This document shows, one piece after another, positions 16,800 to 25,259 of a stretch of 64,000 bases of DNA. The stretch is from Nitrospira sp. (GTDB lineage Bacteria > Nitrospirota > Nitrospiria > Nitrospirales > Nitrospiraceae). Position 1 is the stretch's first letter. Every line of letters starts with the position of its first letter. The position numbers and the translations under genes are program-made. The stretch is taken from positions 1,375,001 to 1,439,000 of the forward strand of contig CP126122.1 of assembly GCA_030123565.1 (NCBI GenBank), written 5' to 3'. Under the pieces are notes generated by a model. The model saw only the letters and a program-made list of their open reading frames with translations. It was not told the DNA's origin and did not search any database.

Positions 16800-18122
16800 A
16801 TGAGCCTGGCCTTCGACGATGCCCGCCATTTTCTCTCGCGTTCCGGGTTCGGGGGAACAGCCGGCGAAATCAAACGACTGATGAAGCTGGATCGTGCTGC
16901 GGCAGTCGAGCAGGCACTGACGGTGTCCACGAACAGGGCGCAGACTCCGCCGCCTCCATGGATTCACCGGCTTCCCCCGCCGCCGAACGAACGCAAACAT
17001 TGGAGCGAGGCGGACAAAAAGGCCTTCCATGAAGCACGGAAGGAAGAAGGGCAGGAGCTGAAAGGCTGGTGGTACCGGGAACTGATGGCCACGAACAGTC
17101 CGCTGCTGGAGCGTATGACGCTGTTTTGGCACAATCACTTCACGTCCGGTTTGCAGAAGGTGAAGTGGCCGCCGTTCCTGTATCGACAAAACGTGCTGTT
17201 GCGGACCTACGCGCTGGGCTCCTTTCGAACGCTGTTGCATGCGGTCGCGAAGGATCCGGCGATGCTGCTCTACCTCGATACGCAGACCAACCACAAGGAA
17301 CAGCCCAACGAAAACTTTGCGCGTGAGTTGTTCGAGCTGTTTACGCTGGGTGAAGGGCATTATCACGAACAGGACATCAAGGAGGCGGCGCGGGCCTTTA
17401 CCGGATGGCATCTCGATCAACGTACCGGTGCGTTCCGCATCGAGCGGCGCCGGCACGACGGCGGACGGAAAGAGGTGTTCGGCCGGTCCGGGTATTTCGA
17501 TGGCGACGACATCCTGTCTCTGACGCTCGAGCAGCCTCAAGCGGCGCGCTATCTCGTCCGGAAGTTGTGGCGTGAATTCATCTCGGATGAGCCGGACCCT
17601 GCGGAAGTCGACCGCCTCGCCAGCCAGTTCCGGCAGAAGGACTATGACATCACCTCGTTGCTGAAAGCACTGTTCCGGACGCCGCATTTCTGGGCGCCAG
17701 AGCATCGGGGTGTGTTGGTGAAGTCTCCGGTGGAACTCATGGTTGGCACGGTGAGGCTGTTCAACCTTCCGATCGATGAGCCGACACAATTGATCCGGTA
17801 TGGGCGCCGACTCGGCCAGGACCTCTTCGATCCGCCCAACGTGAAGGGCTGGCCGGGCGGCACGCGATGGATCACCACCTCGACTCTGCTGGATCGTACC
17901 CAGTTATTGCACCGTGTGATTCGCGGGCACGAGCTGGGCCATTCGCAAGGGATGGGCGACATGAACCGGATGCACGTCGGGGCTTGGCAGGCGGAGGAAC
18001 CGCTCGACATCGTCCAGGCGACCCTGCTTCCGCTTGCTCCGGTGCAGCCGTTGAGCGCGGGCGAGGACCGGGTCCAGGCCGTTCGTCACCTGGTTCTCGA
18101 TCCGGTCTATCAACTCAAATAG
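16800..18122 (+). CDS. DUF1800 family protein
   Basis: A 440-residue member of the DUF1800 family, whose biochemical role is unknown but which is regularly encoded next to DUF1501 proteins. Recognisable features: the opening DARHFLSRSGFGGT, ERMTLFWHNHFTS, the NENFARELFELFTLGEG segment, AARAFTGWHLD, and NVKGWPGGTRWI near the end. No signal peptide is evident. ATG at 16800 follows GTGAGG. It lies 10 bp before the DUF1501 gene, so they form one operon and presumably one pathway. Confidence 0.9.
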   Translation: MSLAFDDARHFLSRSGFGGTAGEIKRLMKLDRAAAVEQALTVSTNRAQTPPPPWIHRLPPPPNERKHWSEADKKAFHEARKEEGQELKGWWYRELMATNSPLLERMTLFWHNHFTSGLQKVKWPPFLYRQNVLLRTYALGSFRTLLHAVAKDPAMLLYLDTQTNHKEQPNENFARELFELFTLGEGHYHEQDIKEAARAFTGWHLDQRTGAFRIERRRHDGGRKEVFGRSGYFDGDDILSLTLEQPQAARYLVRKLWREFISDEPDPAEVDRLASQFRQKDYDITSLLKALFRTPHFWAPEHRGVLVKSPVELMVGTVRLFNLPIDEPTQLIRYGRRLGQDLFDPPNVKGWPGGTRWITTSTLLDRTQLLHRVIRGHELGHSQGMGDMNRMHVGAWQAEEPLDIVQATLLPLAPVQPLSAGEDRVQAVRHLVLDPVYQLK

Positions 18123-18132
18123 CGAGGCGATC

Positions 18133-19335
18133 ATGACCCGGCAGGGATTGCAGCGACGCGAAGTCTTGAAAGCCGCTCTGGCCCTTCCGCTCTTGTTCTG
18201 GCGCCCCTGCTCCTTGCAACGACTCTGGGCCGCGGAGCCGAAGGGATTTCTCTCCGGGCGCTGGCGGATGCTGCTCCTGGTCGAACTCCACGGCGGCAAC
18301 GACGGGCTCAACACCCTGGTGCCCTACGAAGACGAGGCCTATTACAGGGCCAGGCCGCAATTGGCGATCCCGCGGGATCAAGTTCGTCAGCTCACGCCCA
18401 AGTTCGGGTTCCATCCGGCGCTGACGCCGCTGATGCCGTTGTGGGAGGGGAGGGAGTTGGCGCTGATAGCCGGCGTCGGGTATCCAAGGCCCAACCGTTC
18501 CCATTTTCGCTCGATTGAAATTTGGGAGACTGCGTCCGACAGCGAGCAGGTGCTGGATGAAGGGTGGCTGTCGCGGGTCTTTGAACGATTCCCCCTGCCG
18601 TTGGAATTTACCGCCGAAGGTATTCTTCTCGGCAAGGGTGATGCCGGTCCGCTGAGCGGAGGGAGGGCTCGGGTCATCGCTTTGCAAGATCCCGAGCAAT
18701 TCGTCCAGCAGGCAGGCTCGGTCAAGCCGGTTTCCGCCTCCACGACGAACCGCGCATTGGCCCACATCTTGGACGTGCAGCGCGAGATCTCCCATGCGGC
18801 GACGGACCTGCAGGGCCGCATCAGGCAGGCGCCGCAGCTGGGAATCGAGTTTCCGACGAGCAGGATCGGCAAACAGCTTGAGGCGGCGGCCAAGTTGATC
18901 GCCGCGCAGGTTCCCGTGGCGGTCATCAAGGTGACGCAGGGAAGTTTCGATACCCACGCCGGGCAACTGGCTACGCATCAGCGGTTATTGGAGGAGCTTG
19001 CCCAGGCGCTGATGGCCTTTCGTGCCGCGATGCAGAAGGAGGGGGCCTGGAACGAGGTGCTGGTGATGACCTATTCCGAGTTCGGTCGCCGGGTGGGGGA
19101 AAATGCGAGTCACGGGACGGACCATGGGACGGCGGCACCGCACCTGCTCATCGGCGGGGCGGTCAAGGGCGGCCTGTACGGAACGTTCCCCTCGTTGACG
19201 GATCTCCAAGAGGGCGATCTGAAACATACGGTCGATTACCGGAGTCTCTACACGACCGTGATTGAACGGTGGTGGAACCTGCCTCCGGTCTCGTTCGGAA
19301 CGGGGCGCTATCCGGGGATCGACTGCCTCGCTTGA
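18133..19335 (+). CDS. DUF1501 family protein with Tat-type signal
   Basis: A 400-residue DUF1501 protein (alkaline-phosphatase/sulfatase-like fold). The N-terminus carries a twin-arginine signal (QRREVLKAALALPLLF), predicting export in folded form. Family motifs include VELHGGNDGLNTLVPYED, YPRPNRSHFRS, QGSFDTHAGQ, TYSEFGRRV and a late NASHGTDHGTAAP. The His and Asp residues in these motifs suggest metal binding. It follows the DUF1800 gene by 10 bp. Substrate unknown. Confidence 0.9.
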   Translation: MTRQGLQRREVLKAALALPLLFWRPCSLQRLWAAEPKGFLSGRWRMLLLVELHGGNDGLNTLVPYEDEAYYRARPQLAIPRDQVRQLTPKFGFHPALTPLMPLWEGRELALIAGVGYPRPNRSHFRSIEIWETASDSEQVLDEGWLSRVFERFPLPLEFTAEGILLGKGDAGPLSGGRARVIALQDPEQFVQQAGSVKPVSASTTNRALAHILDVQREISHAATDLQGRIRQAPQLGIEFPTSRIGKQLEAAAKLIAAQVPVAVIKVTQGSFDTHAGQLATHQRLLEELAQALMAFRAAMQKEGAWNEVLVMTYSEFGRRVGENASHGTDHGTAAPHLLIGGAVKGGLYGTFPSLTDLQEGDLKHTVDYRSLYTTVIERWWNLPPVSFGTGRYPGIDCLA

Positions 19336-19396
19336 TCAGCCGGAACATCAGGCCGATCGGATGACCTGTCGCTGCGAATCGCGGGGAGCACAGAGG

Positions 19397-19606
19397 CTAG
19401 CCGTCCTCCGGAGAAGACGATTCCGATCCATCCACCGTCAGGCTCGGTCCTGCCACACGATAGCGCTCGCCGGCCCAGGCTCCCAGGTCGATGATCTGGC
19501 AACGCTCGGAACAGAAGGGGCGCCAGGGGTTTTCCTGCCAGGTCGTAGGCCGATGACATTGAGGACAACGAGTTGTAGAAGGTTCAGAAGGGGACAAGGT
19601 GTTCAC
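19397..19606 (-). CDS. yacG: DNA gyrase inhibitor YacG, zinc finger protein
   Basis: YacG is a small zinc protein that binds GyrB and blocks gyrase. The 69-residue length is typical and the signature is complete: CPQC near the N-terminus, [14 protein letters not shown], then [11 protein letters not shown]. The four cysteines coordinate zinc. GTG at 19604-19606 is the likely start; the ribosome site is unusually close. It lies 46 bp downstream of pgm on the same strand, probably co-transcribed. Confidence 0.9.
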   Translation of the reverse strand: MNTLSPSEPSTTRCPQCHRPTTWQENPWRPFCSERCQIIDLGAWAGERYRVAGPSLTVDGSESSSPEDG

Positions 19607-19652
19607 CCTTTGCGAAGGGGGTCGTCATTCACGCGCCGGTTTCAGCCTCCTC

Positions 19653-21305
19653 TCAGACCCCCGCGTTGGAGAAGACCTGCTTGATCAATGTTTGCGCATC
19701 CTCCTGAATCGACCGGAGGTGGGCCGGACCCTTGAAGCTCTCCGCGTACAGTTTGTAGACATCTTCGGTTCCGCTCGGGCGGGCGGCAAACCAGCCGTTC
19801 GCCGTGGTGACCTTGAGCCCTCCAATCGCAGCCTTGTTCCCCGGCGCTTCCGTCAACAGGGCGGTGATCGGTTCCCCGGCCAGGTCACGGCTCTTGACCT
19901 GTTGTGGTGAGAATTTCTGCAGGGCGGCTTTTTGTGCGCGCGTGGCCGGCGCGTCGATCCGTTCGTAGACCGGTTCGCCCAATCGGCTCGTCAACTCGGC
20001 ATAGAGCTGCGCCGGATCCTTTCCGGTCACCGCCAACATCTCCGCTGCGAGCAGATCCATGATGATGCCGTCCTTGTCGGTCACCCAGGTCGTTCCGTCA
20101 CGGCGGAGGAAAGCGGCGCCCGCGCTTTCTTCGCCGCCGAATCCCAACGAACCGTCGCCGAGGCCGGAGACGAACCACTTGAACCCGACCGGCACCTCGA
20201 CCAGACGGCGCTGCAGATCGCTCGCCACACGGTCGATGATACTGCTGCTCACGACGGTCTTGCCGATTCCGGCGGTCGCCTTCCAGCCTGGGCGATGGGT
20301 GAAGAGGTAGGAAATCGCCGCCGCGAGGTAATGGTTGGGGTTCATCAAGCCGCCGCCTGGGGTCACGATGCCGTGGCGATCCGTGTCGGTGTCGTTGCCG
20401 AAGGCCAGATCGAAACGGTCTTTCAATTTGATCAACGAGGCCATGGCATAGGGGGAGGAACAGTCCATGCGGATTTTACCGTCCCAATCCAGCGTCATGA
20501 AACGAAAGGTCGGATCGACTGACTCGTTCACGATCTGCAGGTCCAGGCCATACCGTTCGGCCAACGGACGCCAGTAGGCCACAGCCGCGCCTCCCAATGG
20601 ATCGACGCCGAGGCGCAACTTCGCCGCCCTGATGCGATCCAGATCGACCACGTTGGGGAGGTCCGCGATATAGTGCCCGACGAAATCATGCCGTGCCGTC
20701 GATGGGGCCTTCAGCGCCTGCTCATAGGGCAGGCGCTTCACGCCGTTCAACTTGGCTGCGAGCAATTCATTGGCTCGATTCTCAATGGCCTTCGTGACAT
20801 CTGTATCGGCAGGGCCGCCGTGCGGCGGGTTATATTTGAAGCCGCCGTCTTCCGGAGGATTGTGCGACGGGGTGATGATGATACCGTCGGCGAGGCCGGA
20901 GGTCCTTCCGCGATTGTAGGTGAGGATCGCATGGGACATCACCGGCGTCGGGGTGTACCCGTTGTCCTGATCGATATAGACCTGCACGTGATTTGCGGCC
21001 AACACCTCCAAGGCCGTGCGTTGGGCCGGCTCGGAGAGGGCATGGGTGTCCTTGCCGAGGAAGAGGGGGCCGGTGGTGCCGACAGTCCGCCGATACTCAC
21101 AGATCGCTTGGGTGATGGCGAGGATGTGCGCTTCGTTGAACGTTCGGTGCAGCGATGAGCCGCGGTGACCGCTGGTGCCGAAGCTGACGCGCTGCCGAGG
21201 ATCGGACGGGTCCGGCGCCGTCGAGAAATAGGCCTGTTCGAGCTTCGCGAGATCGACCAGCTGATCCGGCTGTGCCGGTTGACCGGCGCGTGGATGGAGG
21301 GCCAT
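19653..21305 (-). CDS. pgm: Phosphoglucomutase (alpha-D-glucose phosphate-specific)
   Basis: Pgm interconverts glucose-1-phosphate and glucose-6-phosphate, linking glycogen and sugar-nucleotide synthesis to glycolysis. At 550 residues it matches E. coli Pgm (546). The phosphoserine loop is [11 protein letters not shown] with Ser147 (E. coli Ser146), the metal loop is [10 protein letters not shown], and the phosphate-binding end [15 protein letters not shown] is present. ATG at 21305 has a close GAGGAG; 30 extra codons are open upstream but lack the family sequence. It works with the alpha-glucan phosphorylase encoded later in the window. Confidence 0.95.
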   Translation of the reverse strand: MALHPRAGQPAQPDQLVDLAKLEQAYFSTAPDPSDPRQRVSFGTSGHRGSSLHRTFNEAHILAITQAICEYRRTVGTTGPLFLGKDTHALSEPAQRTALEVLAANHVQVYIDQDNGYTPTPVMSHAILTYNRGRTSGLADGIIITPSHNPPEDGGFKYNPPHGGPADTDVTKAIENRANELLAAKLNGVKRLPYEQALKAPSTARHDFVGHYIADLPNVVDLDRIRAAKLRLGVDPLGGAAVAYWRPLAERYGLDLQIVNESVDPTFRFMTLDWDGKIRMDCSSPYAMASLIKLKDRFDLAFGNDTDTDRHGIVTPGGGLMNPNHYLAAAISYLFTHRPGWKATAGIGKTVVSSSIIDRVASDLQRRLVEVPVGFKWFVSGLGDGSLGFGGEESAGAAFLRRDGTTWVTDKDGIIMDLLAAEMLAVTGKDPAQLYAELTSRLGEPVYERIDAPATRAQKAALQKFSPQQVKSRDLAGEPITALLTEAPGNKAAIGGLKVTTANGWFAARPSGTEDVYKLYAESFKGPAHLRSIQEDAQTLIKQVFSNAGV

Positions 21306-21384
21306 AGACTCCTCAACGATGAATGATAGGTGATGGATCGTGGGTTGCCGGTCCCGACCGACGACCGCATGTATTGGAGCGCCC

Positions 21385-21413
21385 AGTATATACATCTCGA
21401 CGGAGAATGCCAG
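21385..21413 (-). promoter_or_regulatory. Candidate pgm promoter
   Basis: On the minus strand, CTGGCA (21408-21413), 17-bp spacer, TATACT (21385-21390): 4/6 and 5/6 to the sigma-70 consensus, about 80 bp before the pgm ATG. Confidence 0.5.
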
Positions 21414-21426
21414 GGGGAGCGTTTGC

Positions 21427-21456
21427 TTGCGTGCTACGACGCGCGGGTGTTAAGAT
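21427..21456 (+). promoter_or_regulatory. Candidate promoter for the thioredoxin-like gene
   Basis: TTGCGT (21427-21432), 18-bp spacer, TAAGAT (21451-21456), about 28 bp before the start codon. It is back-to-back with the pgm promoter. Confidence 0.4.
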
Positions 21457-21483
21457 CCGCCACGTGAAGGAGAGAGGTGGTCC

Positions 21484-21750
21484 ATGCCGAACATTACATT
21501 ACTGCACTCACCGACCTGCGGAGCCTGCCCATCGGCGAAACGCCTGTGGAAGGAACTCAGGGTGAAGTACAGCTTTAACTATCGAGAGGTCGACATCACG
21601 ACGACGGACGGTCAGGAGCTGGCGAATCGTCATTCGGTCCGGGCCGTGCCGGCGACGATCATCGACGGACGCTTGACCTTCGTGGGGGTGCCGACTCGTC
21701 AGAGCGCCGAGAAGGCCTTGCAATTGAAGATGCGGCCACAGGGTGCATGA
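21484..21750 (+). CDS. Small thioredoxin/glutaredoxin-like protein
   Basis: An 88-residue single-domain thioredoxin-fold protein. The redox motif is Cys12-Gly-Ala-Cys15 after an opening beta strand (ITLLHSPT), and a cis-proline follows in AVPATIIDGRLTF. Its size resembles small archaeal-type thioredoxins and glutaredoxins; the reductant is not clear from sequence. ATG at 21484 follows AGAGAGGTGG. The zinc-finger ORF starts 12 bp after its stop. Confidence 0.85.
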   Translation: MPNITLLHSPTCGACPSAKRLWKELRVKYSFNYREVDITTTDGQELANRHSVRAVPATIIDGRLTFVGVPTRQSAEKALQLKMRPQGA

Positions 21751-21762
21751 GATCGGAGTAGC

Positions 21763-21927
21763 ATGACGGTTCCAGACGAAGACGATTTTGAACTGCCGAT
21801 TCTTCCCGTAATCGATAAGGGACCGCCTCCCGACTGCGGCATTTGCGGCGAGCCGATGTCGTTCATCGACGGGGATTGGGCCTGCGTCGATTGCAACGGC
21901 GAAATCCTCGGCCCGGAAACTGGCTGA
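21763..21927 (+). CDS. 54-residue zinc-ribbon protein
   Basis: A short acidic protein with two CxxC pairs (CGIC at 25-28 and CVDC at 41-44) spaced 12 residues apart, the pattern of a small zinc ribbon. ATG at 21763 has a CGGAG ribosome site. It directly follows the thioredoxin-like gene, so its thiols could be a target or partner of that protein; this link is inferred only from position. Confidence 0.6.
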   Translation: MTVPDEDDFELPILPVIDKGPPPDCGICGEPMSFIDGDWACVDCNGEILGPETG

Positions 21928-22028
21928 CAGAGCACGTCGCCTGTCTCTCATGAAGCGCGCACAGCACCCATGACGTGATGACACCGGCCTTCTGCTTCAC
22001 GGTTCACGAATAACGACGCACGGTCTTC

Positions 22029-25000
22029 ATGCTTCGCCTCGTCACCGGTCCGTTCCATCCCACCCTCGAATCAACGCTCGTTCAAGATCTCCTGGCATTG
22101 AAAGAGCAAGACCCTTCTGCCGCGCTGGCGCTTGTCGTGCCTTCCGACCAGCTGCGCCGCTCCCTCAAGCAGCTCCTCGCCTTGAAGCATGGCTTGGCCC
22201 TGCTCAACGTGCACATCCTCTCGTTTCACCAGCTTGCCTTGCACCTGGATCGCGAACGCCGTACTTGTGGAGAGACGTCCGATACTGAGCGGCGCATCGA
22301 CCTCGTCACCGATGTTTTCTTCGAACACCTGCTTCGGCACCTCGGGCGGCGCCATGTTCCCCAGACGGAGGTCCTCCCCCTATCGCAGCTGGCCTCCGGC
22401 GCATGGACGGCTCTGTGGGCCAGCCTTCGTGATCTGAAGGATGCGATGGTGGATCCCACCGTAGCCCTGCGTGCGGTGGAGGAGGGGCAGTTCGCAGTAG
22501 AAGACCGTGAGAAGCTCAAGGGATTGTTGACGTTGTACGCCGCTCTCAGGGAAGGCGGCAGGGCGCTCGGCGTAGGGTCCCCAGATGATTTGGCCGCGCT
22601 TGTCACGGACTTTGTGCCGTCCTCGCCCTTTCTTCGCGGGCTGACCCGGCTCTGTTATTACGGCTCTTACGACCTGACTCAGATCCAGTTGACCCTCTTG
22701 GAAGCGGTGAGCAGGTCTTATCCGGTCACCGCCTATTTTCCGCTCGATGACTCACCGGCCTATGGATTTGCACGACAGTTTTTGGAGCGGCACCTCTATC
22801 CGCTCGCCGGCGGTTCCTGGGCTGTTTTATCCGCATTGTCGGGTGGCGCCGTCGCCCGGCGACACAAAGTGGAAGTATCGGTTGAAGTACGGAACGCCGC
22901 CGGTGCGGAGGATGAGTTGACGTTGGTCTGCAAACAGATCCTTTCACTGGTAGAGACCAACGGCTATCGCTTCGACGAGATCGGAGTGGTGGGCCGAACC
23001 CTCCTGCCGTACCGGACGGCCCTCAAGCGAACGTTCGACCGGCATCGAATTCCGTTCATCTCCAACGTGGCCTTGCCGCTGATGCAGGAGCCGGTGGTCA
23101 AGGCCCTGCTCCACCTCGCGCAGCTGAAGGGGAACGGGCTTTATCGGCCCGCCATGATGGAAGTCGTGACCTCACCGTGGAATCGCCGGGTGAGGAGCCA
23201 CATCGGACCCATCGACCCTCGACCGGACCTTTGGCGATCGGCAGTCCAGGCGCTGGCTATCACGCGCGGCGAATCGGAGTGGCGGCGGCTCGCGCAGCTG
23301 GGACGCCTGGAAACTTGGAACTCAGACGACGATGAGGCCTTCATCGGGGACCTCGGTTCGCTGTCGATCGATGGGGGACAGTTGCGCTTGCTCTGGGATT
23401 GTATTTCGGAGCTGATCGACGATGTGAGGGGCCTTCCGGAGAACGGGGGGTACGGCGACCTGACGGATGCCTTTCTTTCCCTGGCTGAGCAGCACCTGAC
23501 CATTCCCCTGCTGATGTCTCAGCCGTTCGACCGGCCGTCGAACCGGGATGGTGCCGGCGATGTGAGCGAGGCGCTGGCCGAGGTCTTCACGCAGCTGCGC
23601 GACCTGGATCGACTCGGCCTCAGCATCACCTGGGACGAATGGACCGAGACGTTCACGCAAGTGCTGGAGCGGACCACCTGTGCCGTGGCTCCTTCCTCCC
23701 ACCGCGGGGTCCAGGTGTTGGATGCGATGGCGGCGCGTGGATTGGGGTTCCGCGCGCTCTTCGTCATAGGAATGAACGAAAAGCTGTTTCCCCGCTTCAT
23801 CCATGAGGACGGGTTTCTCCGGGACCGGCACCGGCTGGTGCTCAGCGAGACCTTGGGATACAAAATCGATCAAAAACTTCAGGCCTATGGCGAGGAAGCG
23901 CTGTTGTTCGAATTGTTGCGGTCGTCGGCCGGGGAACGTCTGTATCTTTCCTATCAACGGGCGGATGATGCAGGCCGTCCGCTCACCCCCTCCACCTATC
24001 TGGATAGGGCCGGATGGCAGTCCCATGCGGCAGGTCCTGAAGCAGCGTTTGCCCTGCCTCGCCGATGGCTGGACCGGACTGCTCTCTCATTGTTTGCGCC
24101 GCCGCTGTTGACGCGGGAGGAACTCACCGTGAGTCTGGTGCTGCAGGGGCGAGACGTATCCTCTCTCTTAGACTCCGTCGGACGAGATGGGCTCCTGTTT
24201 TCCCATGGCCTGGAGGCGCAAAGCTCGATCGAAAGCCAGCAGGCAGCGTTAAACGCCTATGACGGTATACTCGATGATTCGAACGCCCACTGGTCCGCGG
24301 TCAGCCGGCGCGGCTTCTCGCCGACGGCGTTGGAAACCTACGCACGCTGTCCCTTTCAATATTTTTCTGCACAGGTCCTCGCTCTGAAATCCCTGCGCCT
24401 GGCCCCATCCATGGAACTGTCGCCTCCTGCGATGGGGCAGCTATGCCACGACGCCTTGCGCCTCTGTTACCGTCTCCTCATTGAACAGGGCTGGCCGACG
24501 GCGACACTTTCTTTGAACGTCATCGTCGAAGAGGCGAGCCGCGCCGTCGCACAGGCCTTCGCCGCCTATGCGACGACTCACGGCACCGGCTATCACCTGA
24601 CTTGGCAGTTGGCGCAACAACTGGTGGGACGGGTGGTGGAAGCCACGGTTGTGTCCGACCGTGAGGAAGCATCGGCCTCTGGATTCCTTCCGGTCGACTT
24701 TGAAATCGATGCCCTGGGAACCTTGCCGCAAGGGCCCGGTCTGGAAGCTGTTCCTCTTCGCGGCAGATGGGATCGCGTCGATCGGCATCCTGATTCAGGC
24801 GCCCTGCGCGTCGTCGATTATAAGTATCGAGCCAACAACTGCGTCGAACCAAAGGAACGAAATCTCCTGCAGGCCGCCGTACGGGGGAAACGTTTGCAAC
24901 CGGCGCTCTATGTTTTGATGGCGGCGGCTGCTCCCTCCGGTGAATCGCCGGGACTTCTTCCTGAACGGGTGGACTTCCTCTATCTGTTGCCACAGGGCTC

Positions 25001-25259
25001 TCCGAGCGTCGAGCGCGCGTCGTTCTTTGCCTCGGCTTGGCAAGGGCCATCCGGTCCGATGCTGAGCAACACGTTGCGCCTGCTGGTCGAGGGGGTGCGT
25101 ACGGGACAACATGTGATCCTGCCCGATGCCCACTGCGACCATTGCGAGTTTTCGACTGCCTGTCGCCGTACCCATCAGCCCAGCTGGTGGAGGGCCTACC
25201 GCTCGCCCCGAGCCGGAGAATTGCGACGTATGCGGTTGTTGAAGGAAGCGCGTGGCTGA
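22029..25259 (+). CDS. addB: AddB-like helicase-nuclease subunit (Fe-S, PD-(D/E)XK)
   Basis: Partner of AddA in double-strand-break end resection. The 1076-residue protein has a divergent UvrD-like N-terminal region in which no intact Walker A (GxGKT) is seen, so ATPase function is probably lost. The C-terminal nuclease domain (from about residue 760) holds RGRWDRVDRHP and VVDYKY active-site strands. Four cysteines fit an iron-sulfur cluster: Cys774 (ARCPFQYF) and Cys1036, Cys1039, Cys1045 (CDHCEFSTAC). It overlaps addA by 8 bp, so both subunits are translated together. Confidence 0.85.
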   Translation: MLRLVTGPFHPTLESTLVQDLLALKEQDPSAALALVVPSDQLRRSLKQLLALKHGLALLNVHILSFHQLALHLDRERRTCGETSDTERRIDLVTDVFFEHLLRHLGRRHVPQTEVLPLSQLASGAWTALWASLRDLKDAMVDPTVALRAVEEGQFAVEDREKLKGLLTLYAALREGGRALGVGSPDDLAALVTDFVPSSPFLRGLTRLCYYGSYDLTQIQLTLLEAVSRSYPVTAYFPLDDSPAYGFARQFLERHLYPLAGGSWAVLSALSGGAVARRHKVEVSVEVRNAAGAEDELTLVCKQILSLVETNGYRFDEIGVVGRTLLPYRTALKRTFDRHRIPFISNVALPLMQEPVVKALLHLAQLKGNGLYRPAMMEVVTSPWNRRVRSHIGPIDPRPDLWRSAVQALAITRGESEWRRLAQLGRLETWNSDDDEAFIGDLGSLSIDGGQLRLLWDCISELIDDVRGLPENGGYGDLTDAFLSLAEQHLTIPLLMSQPFDRPSNRDGAGDVSEALAEVFTQLRDLDRLGLSITWDEWTETFTQVLERTTCAVAPSSHRGVQVLDAMAARGLGFRALFVIGMNEKLFPRFIHEDGFLRDRHRLVLSETLGYKIDQKLQAYGEEALLFELLRSSAGERLYLSYQRADDAGRPLTPSTYLDRAGWQSHAAGPEAAFALPRRWLDRTALSLFAPPLLTREELTVSLVLQGRDVSSLLDSVGRDGLLFSHGLEAQSSIESQQAALNAYDGILDDSNAHWSAVSRRGFSPTALETYARCPFQYFSAQVLALKSLRLAPSMELSPPAMGQLCHDALRLCYRLLIEQGWPTATLSLNVIVEEASRAVAQAFAAYATTHGTGYHLTWQLAQQLVGRVVEATVVSDREEASASGFLPVDFEIDALGTLPQGPGLEAVPLRGRWDRVDRHPDSGALRVVDYKYRANNCVEPKERNLLQAAVRGKRLQPALYVLMAAAAPSGESPGLLPERVDFLYLLPQGSPSVERASFFASAWQGPSGPMLSNTLRLLVEGVRTGQHVILPDAHCDHCEFSTACRRTHQPSWWRAYRSPRAGELRRMRLLKEARG

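Noticed and set aside
21763..21927. Treating the small zinc-ribbon ORF as the 3' part of the thioredoxin-like gene
   Set aside because: A stop codon and a separate ribosome site lie between them, so they are two genes.
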